NCBI RefSeq assembly: GCF_001941975.2
Contig: NZ_CP146991.1
Coordinates: 4,643,501 to 4,707,500, forward strand
DNA length: 64,000 nucleotides
DNA from: Sporomusa sphaeroides DSM 2875
GTDB lineage: Bacteria > Bacillota > Negativicutes > Sporomusales > Sporomusaceae
Direction of reading: 5' to 3'
Shown here in pieces: positions 1 to 8,779 of this stretch. Position 1 is the first letter of the stretch, and each line of letters begins with the position of its first letter. The notes beneath the pieces were generated by a model that did no database searches, was not told the DNA's origin, and worked only from the letters and a program-made list of their open reading frames with translations. Position numbers and translations under genes: made by a program.

Positions 1-214
1 TTTGATTTCGAGTAGTGAAAAGCCCTGTATGGCCAGTATCAGCACGTATTATCCCGTCCAAAGAAACACTGATAAATCGGCCATTCGGCCATTTCTGTTT
101 GCCATGCAATATCACCCAGTACCAACGAATTTTAAGGGGTCCGAATGATTTTGTTGCCACGCCGTTGCCAGGAGTTCTGTAGAAATGTCCGCTAGTTACA
201 ACAAAAGCGGACAC
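1..214 (-). CDS. Partial unknown protein running off the window edge
   Basis: An open frame on the minus strand starts at a GTG near 214 and stays open to the first base of the window, so its C-terminus lies outside. About 71 residues are visible, rich in aromatic and basic residues. I do not recognise the family. A short inverted repeat (GTCCGC/GCGGAC, 188-212) overlaps the start and could be an insertion-sequence end or simply a hairpin. It may be a transposase fragment or chance; confidence is low. Confidence 0.25.
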   Translation of the reverse strand, partial: MSAFVVTSGHFYRTPGNGVATKSFGPLKIRWYWVILHGKQKWPNGRFISVSLDGIIRADTGHTGLFTTRNQ

Positions 215-245
215 TTTTACATGAATTCCGTTAATTTAAATATAT

Positions 246-620
246 TTATCGGTGCGCTTTAATCCATCGCTGTATATCATTTTCATCAAGATTTCCAGCA
301 GCTAACCCCAGCCCCAAATCAATTAATTCTTGCTGACTGTACTGCAATTTATATCCGTTCAATTGCAAGAGCAATAACATAGCAGCAATGCCGATTCGCT
401 TGTTACCGTCAACAAAGCCATGATTGCTTACAAGACTGTAAGCAGTAGCCGCAATTTTTTCTTCAACCGTTTCATATAAGTCATTGCCACCAAAAGTAGC
501 ATATGCCCGGCTAACAGCACTCTCAATCAAACCGATATCCCGTATACCATGACTTCCCCCAGTCTTATCTATAACCTTTTGATGTAATATGATAATATCC
601 GAAACGGACAAACCACGCAT
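246..620 (-). CDS. doc: Doc-type Fic-fold toxin
   Basis: A death-on-curing (Doc) family protein of 124 residues. Doc toxins carry the Fic fold and phosphorylate EF-Tu, stopping translation. The Fic signature H-G-F-V-D-G-N-K-R is intact in the second half and the length matches the family. The ATG at 620 is preferred; a GTG at 623 is also possible. The upstream 57-residue antitoxin gene overlaps the start by one or a few bases, which means translational coupling. The pair probably stabilises the surrounding island. The family assignment is firm; the target is inferred from the family. Confidence 0.88.
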   Translation of the reverse strand: MRGLSVSDIIILHQKVIDKTGGSHGIRDIGLIESAVSRAYATFGGNDLYETVEEKIAATAYSLVSNHGFVDGNKRIGIAAMLLLLQLNGYKLQYSQQELIDLGLGLAAGNLDENDIQRWIKAHR

Positions 621-793
621 CACTTAGCCAGCTCCATCAACGCTTCTTTATTAGTATCTATTATGTCATCCATCATGGCTTCCAACTCTTGTTGCTGCTT
701 ACTCTTAAGGAACTCAACAAAATCAATAACCTGCTGCTTCTTTTCTTCGGGCAATCCCTGAAAGTCTTGCAATAGTTTTTCAGCTAAAGTCAT
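620..793 (-). CDS. Antitoxin partner of Doc
   Basis: A 57-residue acidic, helical protein with a good ribosome binding site (GGGAGGTG, 8 bases before the ATG at 793). Its N-terminal part (LAEKLLQDFQGLPEEKKQQV) resembles the DUF2281/short Phd-like antitoxins that are paired with Fic/Doc or PIN toxins. The stop codon overlaps the toxin start, as usual for toxin-antitoxin pairs. The role is inferred mainly from position and size. Confidence 0.7.
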   Translation of the reverse strand: MTLAEKLLQDFQGLPEEKKQQVIDFVEFLKSKQQQELEAMMDDIIDTNKEALMELAK

Positions 794-929
794 TAATTTT
801 CACCTCCCGAACCCTTCTTAATTATATTATACCCCAATATTGGTTGTTTTCGTAATCCTATAAACTGTGATTTAATAATTTAACTCGGACAAATAGCCCG
901 AATTAGACTTAAACCAGAAGTTCTGAAAA

Positions 930-1157
930 TTACGCTTGCTCAACTAAATATTTATAGTAATCCAGCATCCTGACATAGTAGGAGTCATCACGAATAACCG
1001 AAGTAACAAACCCTTTTAAGACATGCTCTCTTACTTTGCCCTGGTAATTATAGAATATCCAACGCCAATCATGCACCGTCCCCTGCACGTTTACCTCTTC
1101 TAAAATCGCTTTCTGAGGGCTGTGGGGTTGAAATACCCTGCTTCTACTCATTATCAT
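930..1157 (-). CDS. Hypothetical protein, 75 residues
   Basis: Small open frame starting at ATG 1157; a TTG at 1196 would extend it into the structured RNA block and is less likely. The product is rich in Tyr, Val and Arg (ends in DYYKYLVEQA), with no signal peptide or membrane segment. I do not recognise it. It could be the remnant of a larger gene separated from its 5' part by the element that begins near 1190. Confidence 0.4.
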   Translation of the reverse strand: MIMSRSRVFQPHSPQKAILEEVNVQGTVHDWRWIFYNYQGKVREHVLKGFVTSVIRDDSYYVRMLDYYKYLVEQA

Positions 1158-1189
1158 CGAAAGCGATATTAATTGGAAAATGGGCGACC

Positions 1190-1894
1190 GAGACAAGGCT
1201 ATACAGACGTTCTTCTGTATAGCTCGAGTACAGTTAAATAGGTGAAAATCCTATACACGGGGCGCATGAAAGTGCGTGACGTGTCCGATGGGGGGAGCGG
1301 CTCTGGTTCAACGGAGCGCAGGTAACTGCGAACGTGAATAGCTCAACCCTACAACATATCTTAGCGAAGATATGGAATGGACCTTGAAATGGTTCTATGA
1401 GGTAATGTCTAATATGGTGCTAGGTTTCAACTGCCTTGACCATCATAACCAAGAGAAACCGTTACTTGTAACGGGTAGTAACACGGAACTTCTATATTCC
1501 GCCGTCATTAGGCTATGATGCGAAGTGCGACACCTACGTTAGACTTATACTGACTGTACAATAATCGGGTAAGTTCCGAACGGCGATTCTCTGAATCGTG
1601 CGAGGAACGGAAGCGAGAATGACTAGAGTTTGAACTGACCTGCTAGAAACGGTGGGAAGGTGAAGCTGGATGGTGTGGCAACCATTCACTTAAAGCTACT
1701 CGAAAGTTCCACCTCTCCTTGAGAGAGTACGCATAGGGGTGGCTCCCCTCTTATGTAGATATATATGTACCGTATATGCGTACACCGAGGCGTATGTACG
1801 CTTGTACATAACTTATATTGTAAAAAATATATATCTGTATAAGAGGCGAGCCAGCTTTTAGGCGGGAGCCTGTCCATTCGAAGTACAATGGGAG
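1190..1894 (+). ncRNA. Highly structured RNA block, group II intron-like
   Basis: About 700 bases with no credible gene but dense hairpins on the + strand: GCTATACAGA pairs with TCTGTATAGC (1198-1223), CATATCTT/AAGATATG around 1360, CCGTTAC/GTAACGG around 1460, a GAAA-capped hairpin around 1255-1283, and a long arm pairing 1741-1766 with 1827-1852 over about 26 bp with few mismatches. The style (GGTGAAAATCC near the 5' end, EBS-like strings, protein gene directly downstream) resembles domain I to IV of a group II intron, but I find no canonical domain V and no reverse transcriptase. The boundaries are approximate. It is best treated as the RNA half of a mobile or regulatory element together with the 1895-2593 protein. 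Confidence 0.5.
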
Positions 1895-2593
1895 TTGAAA
1901 AAGATGGTCTATGAAGATGGAGCTTGGCAAGCGTTCTTGGAGCAAATCATTCGTCTCGTGTCGCGCCACGGATACCAAAACTTTTCCTTATCTATGTATC
2001 CGCTGACGAAATTCTCGAAATGGGGCGGCATCGACAAAAAACTAATTGCAAAATACCATGCGGATTCGACAACTATGCAGAGATATAGAGCTAGAAAAAA
2101 AGGGTATTGCGCTTATTACTTTCTTCGATGGAAGCAGTATGCTATCTTGTTTAAGTCGACAGGTCAAGTTCCCCCTGGGATTATTCAGGATGATATCTTT
2201 CTCTCTATATCTCGGCATTCTATCAATATACGAATTGGTGAATCCGTTGTGATACAAATAGTCCAGAATGATGGAAGAATAACTGCCAAGCTAGATGAAA
2301 AGACGTACAAGGGGCTGAAATCGAAGCTTTTTTATGCGGCAAATGACGCACAGAAAAAACGTAACGCAAAGCCTCTTGAAATTGAATACAACAAACTCAA
2401 CGGTCTACCTTGCTGGAGGGGTATTCTACAACAAAAAAGGAGGTTGAAACGATACTGTACTAAACTCGCCAAAGAGCGGAGAGTTACGCTAAATGCCAGT
2501 AACTTGCGATTTAGAATCCTGCGACAACCTCATAAAAGCAAAGATTTCGGCACTTTGCCGTCCTCTGACATAAACACAGAAGTCGGGGTTTAA
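1895..2593 (+). CDS. Unrecognised basic protein tied to the structured RNA
   Basis: A 232-residue, strongly basic protein starting within ten bases of the end of the folded RNA block. It has a W-G-G-I-D-x-K-L-I-x-K-Y stretch near residues 43-55, an R-x-R-x-K-K/Y-F-L-R-W stretch near 65-80 and a K-x-Y-x-G-L-K segment near 140. There is no reverse transcriptase, maturase X, HNH or transposase motif. The Lys/Arg-rich tail (QQKRRLKRY) fits RNA or DNA binding. I recall similar unnamed proteins beside intron-like RNAs but cannot prove the relation here. The stop codon lies inside a hairpin that precedes a terminator. Confidence 0.6.
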   Translation: MKKMVYEDGAWQAFLEQIIRLVSRHGYQNFSLSMYPLTKFSKWGGIDKKLIAKYHADSTTMQRYRARKKGYCAYYFLRWKQYAILFKSTGQVPPGIIQDDIFLSISRHSINIRIGESVVIQIVQNDGRITAKLDEKTYKGLKSKLFYAANDAQKKRNAKPLEIEYNKLNGLPCWRGILQQKRRLKRYCTKLAKERRVTLNASNLRFRILRQPHKSKDFGTLPSSDINTEVGV

Positions 2594-2634
2594 AACCCCC
2601 GACTTCGGAGGTCAGATTAACTGACCTCTTTTTT
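2579..2634 (+). terminator. Double hairpin terminator of the RNA/protein element
   Basis: Two consecutive perfect hairpins: GAAGTCGGGG with its complement (2579-2606), then GAGGTCAG/CTGACCTC (2608-2628) followed by six T. The first contains the stop of the upstream gene. They mark the likely 3' end of the element's transcript. Confidence 0.85.
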
Positions 2635-2811
2635 ACAAGCGACTGTTATTGTTGAAATGTCTAATGAAAGGTTTGAAATATATTAATACCAGCTTTTTAG
2701 CTTGGTATTGTTTTAAAAATGTAGGAATTAATTTCAAAAAGTAGATAAAGGATTTTGGGATTGATTTATGTAATATATACTAAATGATTTTCAGAAAAAG
2801 GAATCATTTGA

Positions 2812-3693
2812 ATGAATTATATTATAATGTTTTTTGTGGCTATACCTTTATTTATTATAGTCTGTCAGATTAGTAGAATTTTATTTAAAAGAGTAAAACG
2901 TTTTAACCGCAAATATACTTTTATTAAGGTAAAAAAACCGCTTAATAAAAGTATAAGTTGGACGCAAAGAGTTTATAAAGGAAATAGATTTATAAAGAAA
3001 TATCCTTTCGGGACATTTAGCTGGGCAATGTTTATTTTTTCTCTAACAGCGTGTGATTATTTTCCTGAATTTATAAATTTTATAAAGAAATATAGCATAT
3101 TGAAGTATGCCATATTAATATGGATTCTTTATTATTTTCAAAGTGGAAGCAAATATATTAGAAAAGAAAGTAAAAAAATTAATCGTATATTGGTTACTAT
3201 AGTTCTTACAATCTTGACTTGTTTAGCAATTTCGCCGACGTGGTTAACATTTCTGTCTATAATATCAAATAATGCAGATTTCTTCCTTGTAATAATTGGT
3301 ATATTATTTTGTTTTTTGCCACTCTATTATATTACTTTATCCATGTTAGATATTTTAGAAAATCCCTTATTAAGAGTATTAATTGGATATATATATTCTA
3401 TTTTAATAGCAGTATATACAGCTTTGGCTATTGGTATATATAATTTTGAAATTGGAGAAGCTACAGGGGATTTAAGTACCTACACAGGTATTGTAAAAAT
3501 GATTATTAATGGAATTACATATCTGTCCCAAACCTCGTTAAAAGATATCGTTATGCCCAATGAAACAATAAATGTAAACCGCATAATACAAATTTTAATA
3601 GGTGGATATGGCACTTTAGTAATTGCATATATTAATAGGATTGCATCAAGTCCAAAAGAAAAATCAGAAATAAATCATGAGCAGGCAAAATAG
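2812..3693 (+). CDS. Multi-pass membrane protein of unknown function
   Basis: A 293-residue protein with a good ribosome binding site (AAAAAGGAA). Several hydrophobic segments are visible: one at the N-terminus, others around residues 70-85, 100-115, 130-185, 190-215 and 260-280. The N-terminal cytoplasmic loop is very basic. Codon use is AT-rich like the rest of the island. It stands alone between two terminators, next to the recombinase. I do not recognise the family; in this setting it could be an accessory or abortive-infection gene, but nothing in the sequence proves this. Confidence 0.65.
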   Translation: MNYIIMFFVAIPLFIIVCQISRILFKRVKRFNRKYTFIKVKKPLNKSISWTQRVYKGNRFIKKYPFGTFSWAMFIFSLTACDYFPEFINFIKKYSILKYAILIWILYYFQSGSKYIRKESKKINRILVTIVLTILTCLAISPTWLTFLSIISNNADFFLVIIGILFCFLPLYYITLSMLDILENPLLRVLIGYIYSILIAVYTALAIGIYNFEIGEATGDLSTYTGIVKMIINGITYLSQTSLKDIVMPNETINVNRIIQILIGGYGTLVIAYINRIASSPKEKSEINHEQAK

Positions 3694-3699
3694 CCTGCT
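3680..3699 (+). terminator. Terminator of the membrane protein gene
   Basis: AGCAGGC/GCCTGCT stem overlapping the stop codon, followed by a T-rich stretch on the + strand. Confidence 0.6.
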
Positions 3700-3747
3700 T
3701 ATTTATTTTGTAAAAGTAGGTTTTTGCAATAGGTCAATATTGTTCAT

Positions 3748-3769
3748 ATAACCGCCTTCGGGCGGTTAT
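3748..3769. terminator. Bidirectional hairpin between convergent genes
   Basis: Perfect ATAACCGCC-TTCG-GGCGGTTAT hairpin with a stable tetraloop, between the + strand membrane protein gene and the minus strand recombinase gene. Confidence 0.75.
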
Positions 3770-3787
3770 TTCTTTAACTTATTATGG

Positions 3788-4336
3788 CTATAGATTTAAA
3801 TTAATATATACATCATCCAATTCCTCTTTGGTAATACCGATATAAGCAAGCGTAACACTTGGCGCAGAGTGGTTTAAAAGTTTTTGTATGCGAGTAATAT
3901 TCGTTCCCGCCTGATAAGCCCAGTAGCCAAATGTTTTTCGCAGAGTGTGCGTTCCTACAGCCTCCTTAATTCCGACCATATTGGCAGCTTGAGAAAGAAT
4001 TCTATAAGCCTGCACACGACTTATTGCACCCACTCCCTTGCGCGAAGGAAACAAATAACCTGCTTCCAACCCTGTAGCTTGTAAATATTCTTTGATTGCT
4101 TTTTGGCATGTATCTGATAGTGGGAAATCTTTTGTCTTCCCAGTTTTCTGTTCCTTTAAACTGATACGTTCTTTACGCTTTACGTCCTGCACCTGTAAGG
4201 AGAGTAAATCGCTAATGCGTAAGCCGCTATTAATGCCTAACACAAACAAAAGATAGTCTCGAATATTTCCAGCTTTCAAATAGCGTTTTACTGCCTCTAT
4301 CTGTTTTTTGCTTCTGATTGGCTCAACCAATTCCAT
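3788..4336 (-). CDS. Small tyrosine recombinase (catalytic domain only)
   Basis: A 182-residue site-specific recombinase of the phage integrase family. The catalytic residues are present: Arg in SGLRISDLL, Lys in the beta-hairpin (QKTGKTKDF), His-x-x-Arg in THTLRKTF, His in LLNHSAP and the nucleophile Tyr in TLAYIG. The N-terminal arm-binding domain is missing and the core-binding domain is at most very short, as in other ~180-residue recombinases of Firmicutes, some of which invert or resolve short DNA sites. Two palindromic sites sharing the half-site ATGTAACA lie directly upstream (4357-4394 and 4476-4502) and are its likely substrates. Confidence 0.88.
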   Translation of the reverse strand: MELVEPIRSKKQIEAVKRYLKAGNIRDYLLFVLGINSGLRISDLLSLQVQDVKRKERISLKEQKTGKTKDFPLSDTCQKAIKEYLQATGLEAGYLFPSRKGVGAISRVQAYRILSQAANMVGIKEAVGTHTLRKTFGYWAYQAGTNITRIQKLLNHSAPSVTLAYIGITKEELDDVYINLNL

Positions 4337-4356
4337 ATTGAATCACCTTCTATTAA

Positions 4357-4394
4357 ATGTAACATATCATATTTGATACTATCATATGTTACAT
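4357..4394. repeat. Palindromic recombinase site 1
   Basis: ATGTAACATAT and ATATGTTACAT form 11-bp inverted arms around a 16-bp spacer, 20 bases upstream of the recombinase start. This is the shape of a tyrosine recombinase core site, though it could also be an operator. Confidence 0.55.
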
Positions 4395-4475
4395 TCAATA
4401 CCAAATAATAAAAACCACAAACTATAAAAACACCCGTAATCCCATCGTTCGCACAGTTTAACGGGTATTTTCCTT

Positions 4476-4502
4476 ATGTAACAGAAGTTAGTTGTGTTAC
4501 AT
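4476..4502. repeat. Palindromic recombinase site 2
   Basis: ATGTAACA (4476-4483) and TGTTACAT (4495-4502) surround an 11-bp spacer and share the half-site of site 1. The 81 bases between the two sites hold a hairpin (ACACCCGT/ACGGGTAT) that may terminate the SIR2 operon. Confidence 0.5.
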
Positions 4503-4525
4503 TCACAAATGCGATGCCATCTACA

Positions 4526-5506
4526 TCAATCATCTTTGTTAATCTTATAGTCCAGACAATCCGAACAGATTTCTATACAGTCAGCATGATTATATAACAA
4601 CGCTCCACAGCAACTACAAAATGACAATTCGTCTATATCGCACTGATGCCCGCAAGAAAAACAAATAGCTGTACCTTTTTCATAATCAAACACAAACGAT
4701 TCGCACCCACATTCAAGACATGTATAAAGCGGATATTCACCGCCATCCTTAATGGTTGAATACGCATCCATACCTAAAACATTATTAACATAGTCTTCGG
4801 CCGCTGATTCTCCACTGTCCTCATACTTACAAAAACAGCATTTTACGCTACCACCATCTATCACTAAAAATTTCTCTTTACACTCTGGGCAAATTATCGC
4901 GGATTCCCCACTTTGTTCAAGTTCTTTTCGTGCTAATAACTTAGCATCGTCATAGTGTTGCGTAAGACCTCGCATGGCATCCTTTATCTCGAAAAAAAGC
5001 TGACGTTCTTCTTCACTAAATTCCTCAATATCATAATGTTCTGCTATAAACTTTATCAAAATAGAAATACTTTTATGAATAGAGCTTTCAATAGACAAAA
5101 TATTCTCGTCTAACTTAAAATGCTCTGCTTTATTACGCCTTCCTCTTAAATTTTTCAAGCATCGCTTGTCTGATTCATTAAGATTTATATCACATAGATT
5201 TTCCAAACGCCCAATGATGGTCTCACTATCAGCGCTTTTTAAATCGCCTGTTTCCAAATCTTTCTTTCTCGCCTTATTCATATCTGCAAAAACGTATGTC
5301 CAATTCTCTTGCAGTAAATGATGTTTAAATACAAGCTCTATTCCAGATGATAAATGAAGTAATGCGTACTTAATTAGTCTCTTTTTCTCAGCCTCATCAA
5401 TCGCACCTTCATTAGCAACCGATAGATTATTAATCGCTGATAAAATAAAATCTAACCCATTTTCAAAAACTGTGTATTGCAAAATTACCCGACCTCTTCC
5501 ATGCAT
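4526..5506 (-). CDS. Zinc-ribbon protein, second gene of SIR2 operon
   Basis: A 326-residue protein. Residues 1-200 are helical and polar without a recognised domain; residues about 210-326 hold a row of CXXC pairs (CPEC, CCFC, CLEC, CFSC, CSCC, CSDC), i.e. about three zinc ribbons. A TTG at 5482 with a GAGGT element upstream is an alternative start. It lies 41 bases downstream of the SIR2 gene on the same strand, so the two are probably cotranscribed. I know no family with this arrangement. It could sense or bind nucleic acid or regulate the SIR2 effector; this is inference. Confidence 0.65.
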   Translation of the reverse strand: MHGRGRVILQYTVFENGLDFILSAINNLSVANEGAIDEAEKKRLIKYALLHLSSGIELVFKHHLLQENWTYVFADMNKARKKDLETGDLKSADSETIIGRLENLCDINLNESDKRCLKNLRGRRNKAEHFKLDENILSIESSIHKSISILIKFIAEHYDIEEFSEEERQLFFEIKDAMRGLTQHYDDAKLLARKELEQSGESAIICPECKEKFLVIDGGSVKCCFCKYEDSGESAAEDYVNNVLGMDAYSTIKDGGEYPLYTCLECGCESFVFDYEKGTAICFSCGHQCDIDELSFCSCCGALLYNHADCIEICSDCLDYKINKDD

Positions 5507-5547
5507 TTTACATAAAATATATACTCTATATCCAATCTCCTATTTAT

Positions 5548-8538
5548 CTACTCATAATACTCGAAATATAATTTTATTAAACTTATTTCTGCACTACCAG
5601 AAATTATAAATTCACGTATTTTATTTTTTATTAACTCTTTTGCCCCATCAACCTCAATAATCCTGTTATTAATTGCTTCTGGTAATTGGGTTAACCATTT
5701 TAAATCAAACTTGCTAAAGTTAAAATTATTCATATCATAGATAAAATCAAATAAGTCGCTTTTCCCTTTAAATACATCATACTTATTAATTTCTACTACC
5801 TTTTTTGCATATATTAAATTAATTAAATATCCCATATATGTATCTATAGGATTGGGTATAGAATTTCCATTTGCTTTATCGACAAACGAAACCAAAGTAT
5901 TTATAAAACATTCCTCGAATTCCTGATTTGGAGTGATTACATCCCTCAGACATGCGACTACATATAATTCAACATTAAAATTCGTTTTTAGCTCATTATT
6001 AATCAAAGAAATTAATTCCTCTTTAATGTTTCCATTAGCAATCTTAAACAAGGGGATAATAACCCTTGTAAAAAATCTTGTCCGATAGTCCGTTAAATTT
6101 TTATCATTATTTATCTTCCAAATTAAATTGTTTATAACTCGAGAAATATCTTTCAAAAAATTTCCTTCTTTGCTAATAATTACACTAACAAAATCTTCAA
6201 TAACTCCCATTGTCTTGGTTGCTTCCAAATCCCACGCAGACGCTCTATTATCTACAATCTTAATGACATAATTCTGAATAAAATCATATATTATTTCTGA
6301 ATCTATATTTTCTTTAAACTTATTATGTTGAATAACAATAAAATTTGATATATTTTTATAATTGTTATAGGTTAGTGATGATAATCGCTGTAACTCATTA
6401 ATTTTTGTCATAATAACCTTAAAATTATCAATTCCAATATTTACATAAGATAAAGCCGCTAATGATTCATCCAACATATCATTATTAGGGAAAATGGTTT
6501 TAAATCTAATGATAGAATCAACTAAATTCTTAAACGCTGAAATACATTTATCTATATCGTTTTTTTCCATCTCTAATTCATTGATTTTATATTTATCAAA
6601 CAGTAATGATATTTCCTTTTCTTCGATATTACTAATCATTAAGAACATTATAGAGTATGGTATTTTCCTGAGTTTACTTCTGCGAATAGGTATTTTTAGA
6701 ATATTGTCTTCAGGATTAATTTCTTCTGTAGTGTAACTAATTAGCATTGTTTCGGCTATTGTATGATAAAACGCTTTCAATTCTGAATAATGTCCAATTA
6801 GTAAATAATTATATGTTATATACTCCCAAAAGTTATTAAGCTGAATTTCGGTTTTTATTATTGGCGAGGCTCCCCCCACTCTAATAACATCTTTTTCTTT
6901 CGACACCTCATTCTGCAACAAAAATACTCTATTATGATATTTATAAACAAACTGAAAATTTAATAATTCTTCTTTAATAAAAGAAATTGCTTTGCGCTCT
7001 TCTAAGGGCAAACTATTATAAATTTCATTCAAATCAATAGTTTGGATTTCAGCAGTTAAGTTCTTATCACATATTGGATTAATAAAACTTCCTTGCGTTA
7101 TTAATCTACCAATATGCTTTCTATTAAATTCAGATATAAAAAACAAAAGATATTTTTTATTATCAAAAAACATTGCAGATGCATCTTTGAAAATATTGTA
7201 TGCTAAAAAATAATCCCGAAATTTATAGTGCAAAAAAGCTCTACGAAAATAATCAATGTCTTTATTTAAAGGTTTTTGCAATTCACAATCAAGTATATTA
7301 GAAAGAAATACATAATTGAAATTTTGTATTGCCTCAAAAACTTCATCTGCTTTAATTTCAACCGACGGAACATTATATATAACTTTACCGTTAACATCTT
7401 CAAATCCCCGAATATTTGCCTTCTGAAAAGTTTTATTAATGATATCAATTTTTTCTTTTAATACCTTATCGTCATTTAACAAATCCTTTTTTTTACTAAG
7501 GCAATCCACTTCCTCAGTAAATTTAATAATGTCCTCTGAATGAGTTCTTATACAGTCCTTATCTAAATCAGACGTTTTAGAAATATCAAGGATTCTTATA
7601 ATATCATCAGGTAGTACTTTGTTTAGTGGCTCAAAGACCTCTAATTTTTTGTACATAGTTTCTATTTTACTTTCTGGTTCTTGATACTTTTTTACAAAGT
7701 TTAAGAATTTATATAGAAATTTCCCTTTAGGATGTAACCCATCAAGTAAATTATCGCTAACAACAAGACTCTCAACCAAGTCTTTCACTTCTGAGCAATA
7801 CAGAATATTTATGCCTTTCTTTTTATAGTATTCAAATTGAATTCTGTCGATATTCCCTTTCTCTTCCATATTTCCAATATCCAGAAGATAAGCATGCTGA
7901 AAATCTTCTTTAAGAATATCTTTAACCCATTGAAATATTAGATGAACATTAGGGTCATTAACTGAATAACCGACAAATAAAATTATATGTGTAGCAAATA
8001 ATGATTTTATAAAATTTTCTATCAATCTAAAATTGAAAGAATAAGATAAATAATCATCCTCTTTTAATACAATGTTTTTAAATTTCAAATCGCCATGCAT
8101 CTTTATCAACATTTTTCCATTGGGGGTATATGGTAAATCCTTGTCTTGACCTACAACATCATAAAACACCCCATTTGAATGTGCTGCCATTTCTATTAAA
8201 TCATCATAATTTGTAGTAACAATATGAGCAGGATTAAGTGAAAGCAATATATCATGAATAGCAGTTGGTTTAATATCTACAGAAAATACTTTATTGATAA
8301 TATCATAATATTCTTTTTTTCCTCTCTCATTAAAATAATACTGAGGAATTTTCAAATACTCTTCATTAGTATATTTATCAGCTTCTTTGCCGATTCCTTT
8401 AGCAAAATAACTAATTAGACTTCCCCATGATGGTAATCCTGAATTTGCAGATACTCCTGCACCTACAAATAGAACAAGTTTATTTTTCTGAGAAGCTTCT
8501 TGTATTTTTTTTACGCTTTCAATAGTAAATCCTCTCAT
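5548..8538 (-). CDS. SIR2-domain defence protein, DSR2-like architecture
   Basis: A 996-residue protein. Residues about 20-230 form a SIR2-like NAD-binding domain: GAGVSANSGLPSW near the start, TTNYDDLIE, the catalytic-type KMHGDL and a C-terminal GYSVNDPNVH. The remaining ~750 residues are helical and unassigned. This size and order match defence-associated sirtuins such as DSR2 (about 1000 residues), which deplete NAD+ after sensing phage proteins. Start ATG 8538 is chosen because GGAGGT lies 5 bases upstream; an ATG at 8550 sits before that site. The gene is AT-rich and sits in an island with a recombinase. The SIR2 fold is sure; antiphage function is inferred. Confidence 0.82.
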   Translation of the reverse strand: MRGFTIESVKKIQEASQKNKLVLFVGAGVSANSGLPSWGSLISYFAKGIGKEADKYTNEEYLKIPQYYFNERGKKEYYDIINKVFSVDIKPTAIHDILLSLNPAHIVTTNYDDLIEMAAHSNGVFYDVVGQDKDLPYTPNGKMLIKMHGDLKFKNIVLKEDDYLSYSFNFRLIENFIKSLFATHIILFVGYSVNDPNVHLIFQWVKDILKEDFQHAYLLDIGNMEEKGNIDRIQFEYYKKKGINILYCSEVKDLVESLVVSDNLLDGLHPKGKFLYKFLNFVKKYQEPESKIETMYKKLEVFEPLNKVLPDDIIRILDISKTSDLDKDCIRTHSEDIIKFTEEVDCLSKKKDLLNDDKVLKEKIDIINKTFQKANIRGFEDVNGKVIYNVPSVEIKADEVFEAIQNFNYVFLSNILDCELQKPLNKDIDYFRRAFLHYKFRDYFLAYNIFKDASAMFFDNKKYLLFFISEFNRKHIGRLITQGSFINPICDKNLTAEIQTIDLNEIYNSLPLEERKAISFIKEELLNFQFVYKYHNRVFLLQNEVSKEKDVIRVGGASPIIKTEIQLNNFWEYITYNYLLIGHYSELKAFYHTIAETMLISYTTEEINPEDNILKIPIRRSKLRKIPYSIMFLMISNIEEKEISLLFDKYKINELEMEKNDIDKCISAFKNLVDSIIRFKTIFPNNDMLDESLAALSYVNIGIDNFKVIMTKINELQRLSSLTYNNYKNISNFIVIQHNKFKENIDSEIIYDFIQNYVIKIVDNRASAWDLEATKTMGVIEDFVSVIISKEGNFLKDISRVINNLIWKINNDKNLTDYRTRFFTRVIIPLFKIANGNIKEELISLINNELKTNFNVELYVVACLRDVITPNQEFEECFINTLVSFVDKANGNSIPNPIDTYMGYLINLIYAKKVVEINKYDVFKGKSDLFDFIYDMNNFNFSKFDLKWLTQLPEAINNRIIEVDGAKELIKNKIREFIISGSAEISLIKLYFEYYE

Positions 8539-8779
8539 TTTGACCTCCATTAATCATCCATGTGTCTCACAATATGCTGTGTGTTTTATTTTTGAAATTT
8601 TCCAACTAGTATAAGTATAGCACTTCTTATTTATAATCTATATCCCTAATACATAAAATGGGGCAGTAAACACAACTGGCTATACTGGTTGTACATTAAT
8701 ACTTTTACCAAATAAATTTAACACTTAATTATCCTAATTCCGCAAGATAGGCGATATTGGCAACCTAATGGAAGACCAT

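Noticed and set aside
1-230. Possible insertion sequence end from the TGTCCGC/GCGGACA repeat
   Set aside because: Only one short inverted repeat and a partial frame with no transposase motif are visible.
1686-2257. Minus-strand frames overlapping the folded RNA and basic protein
   Set aside because: No ribosome binding sites, low-complexity translations, and they mirror the hairpins and the real + strand gene.
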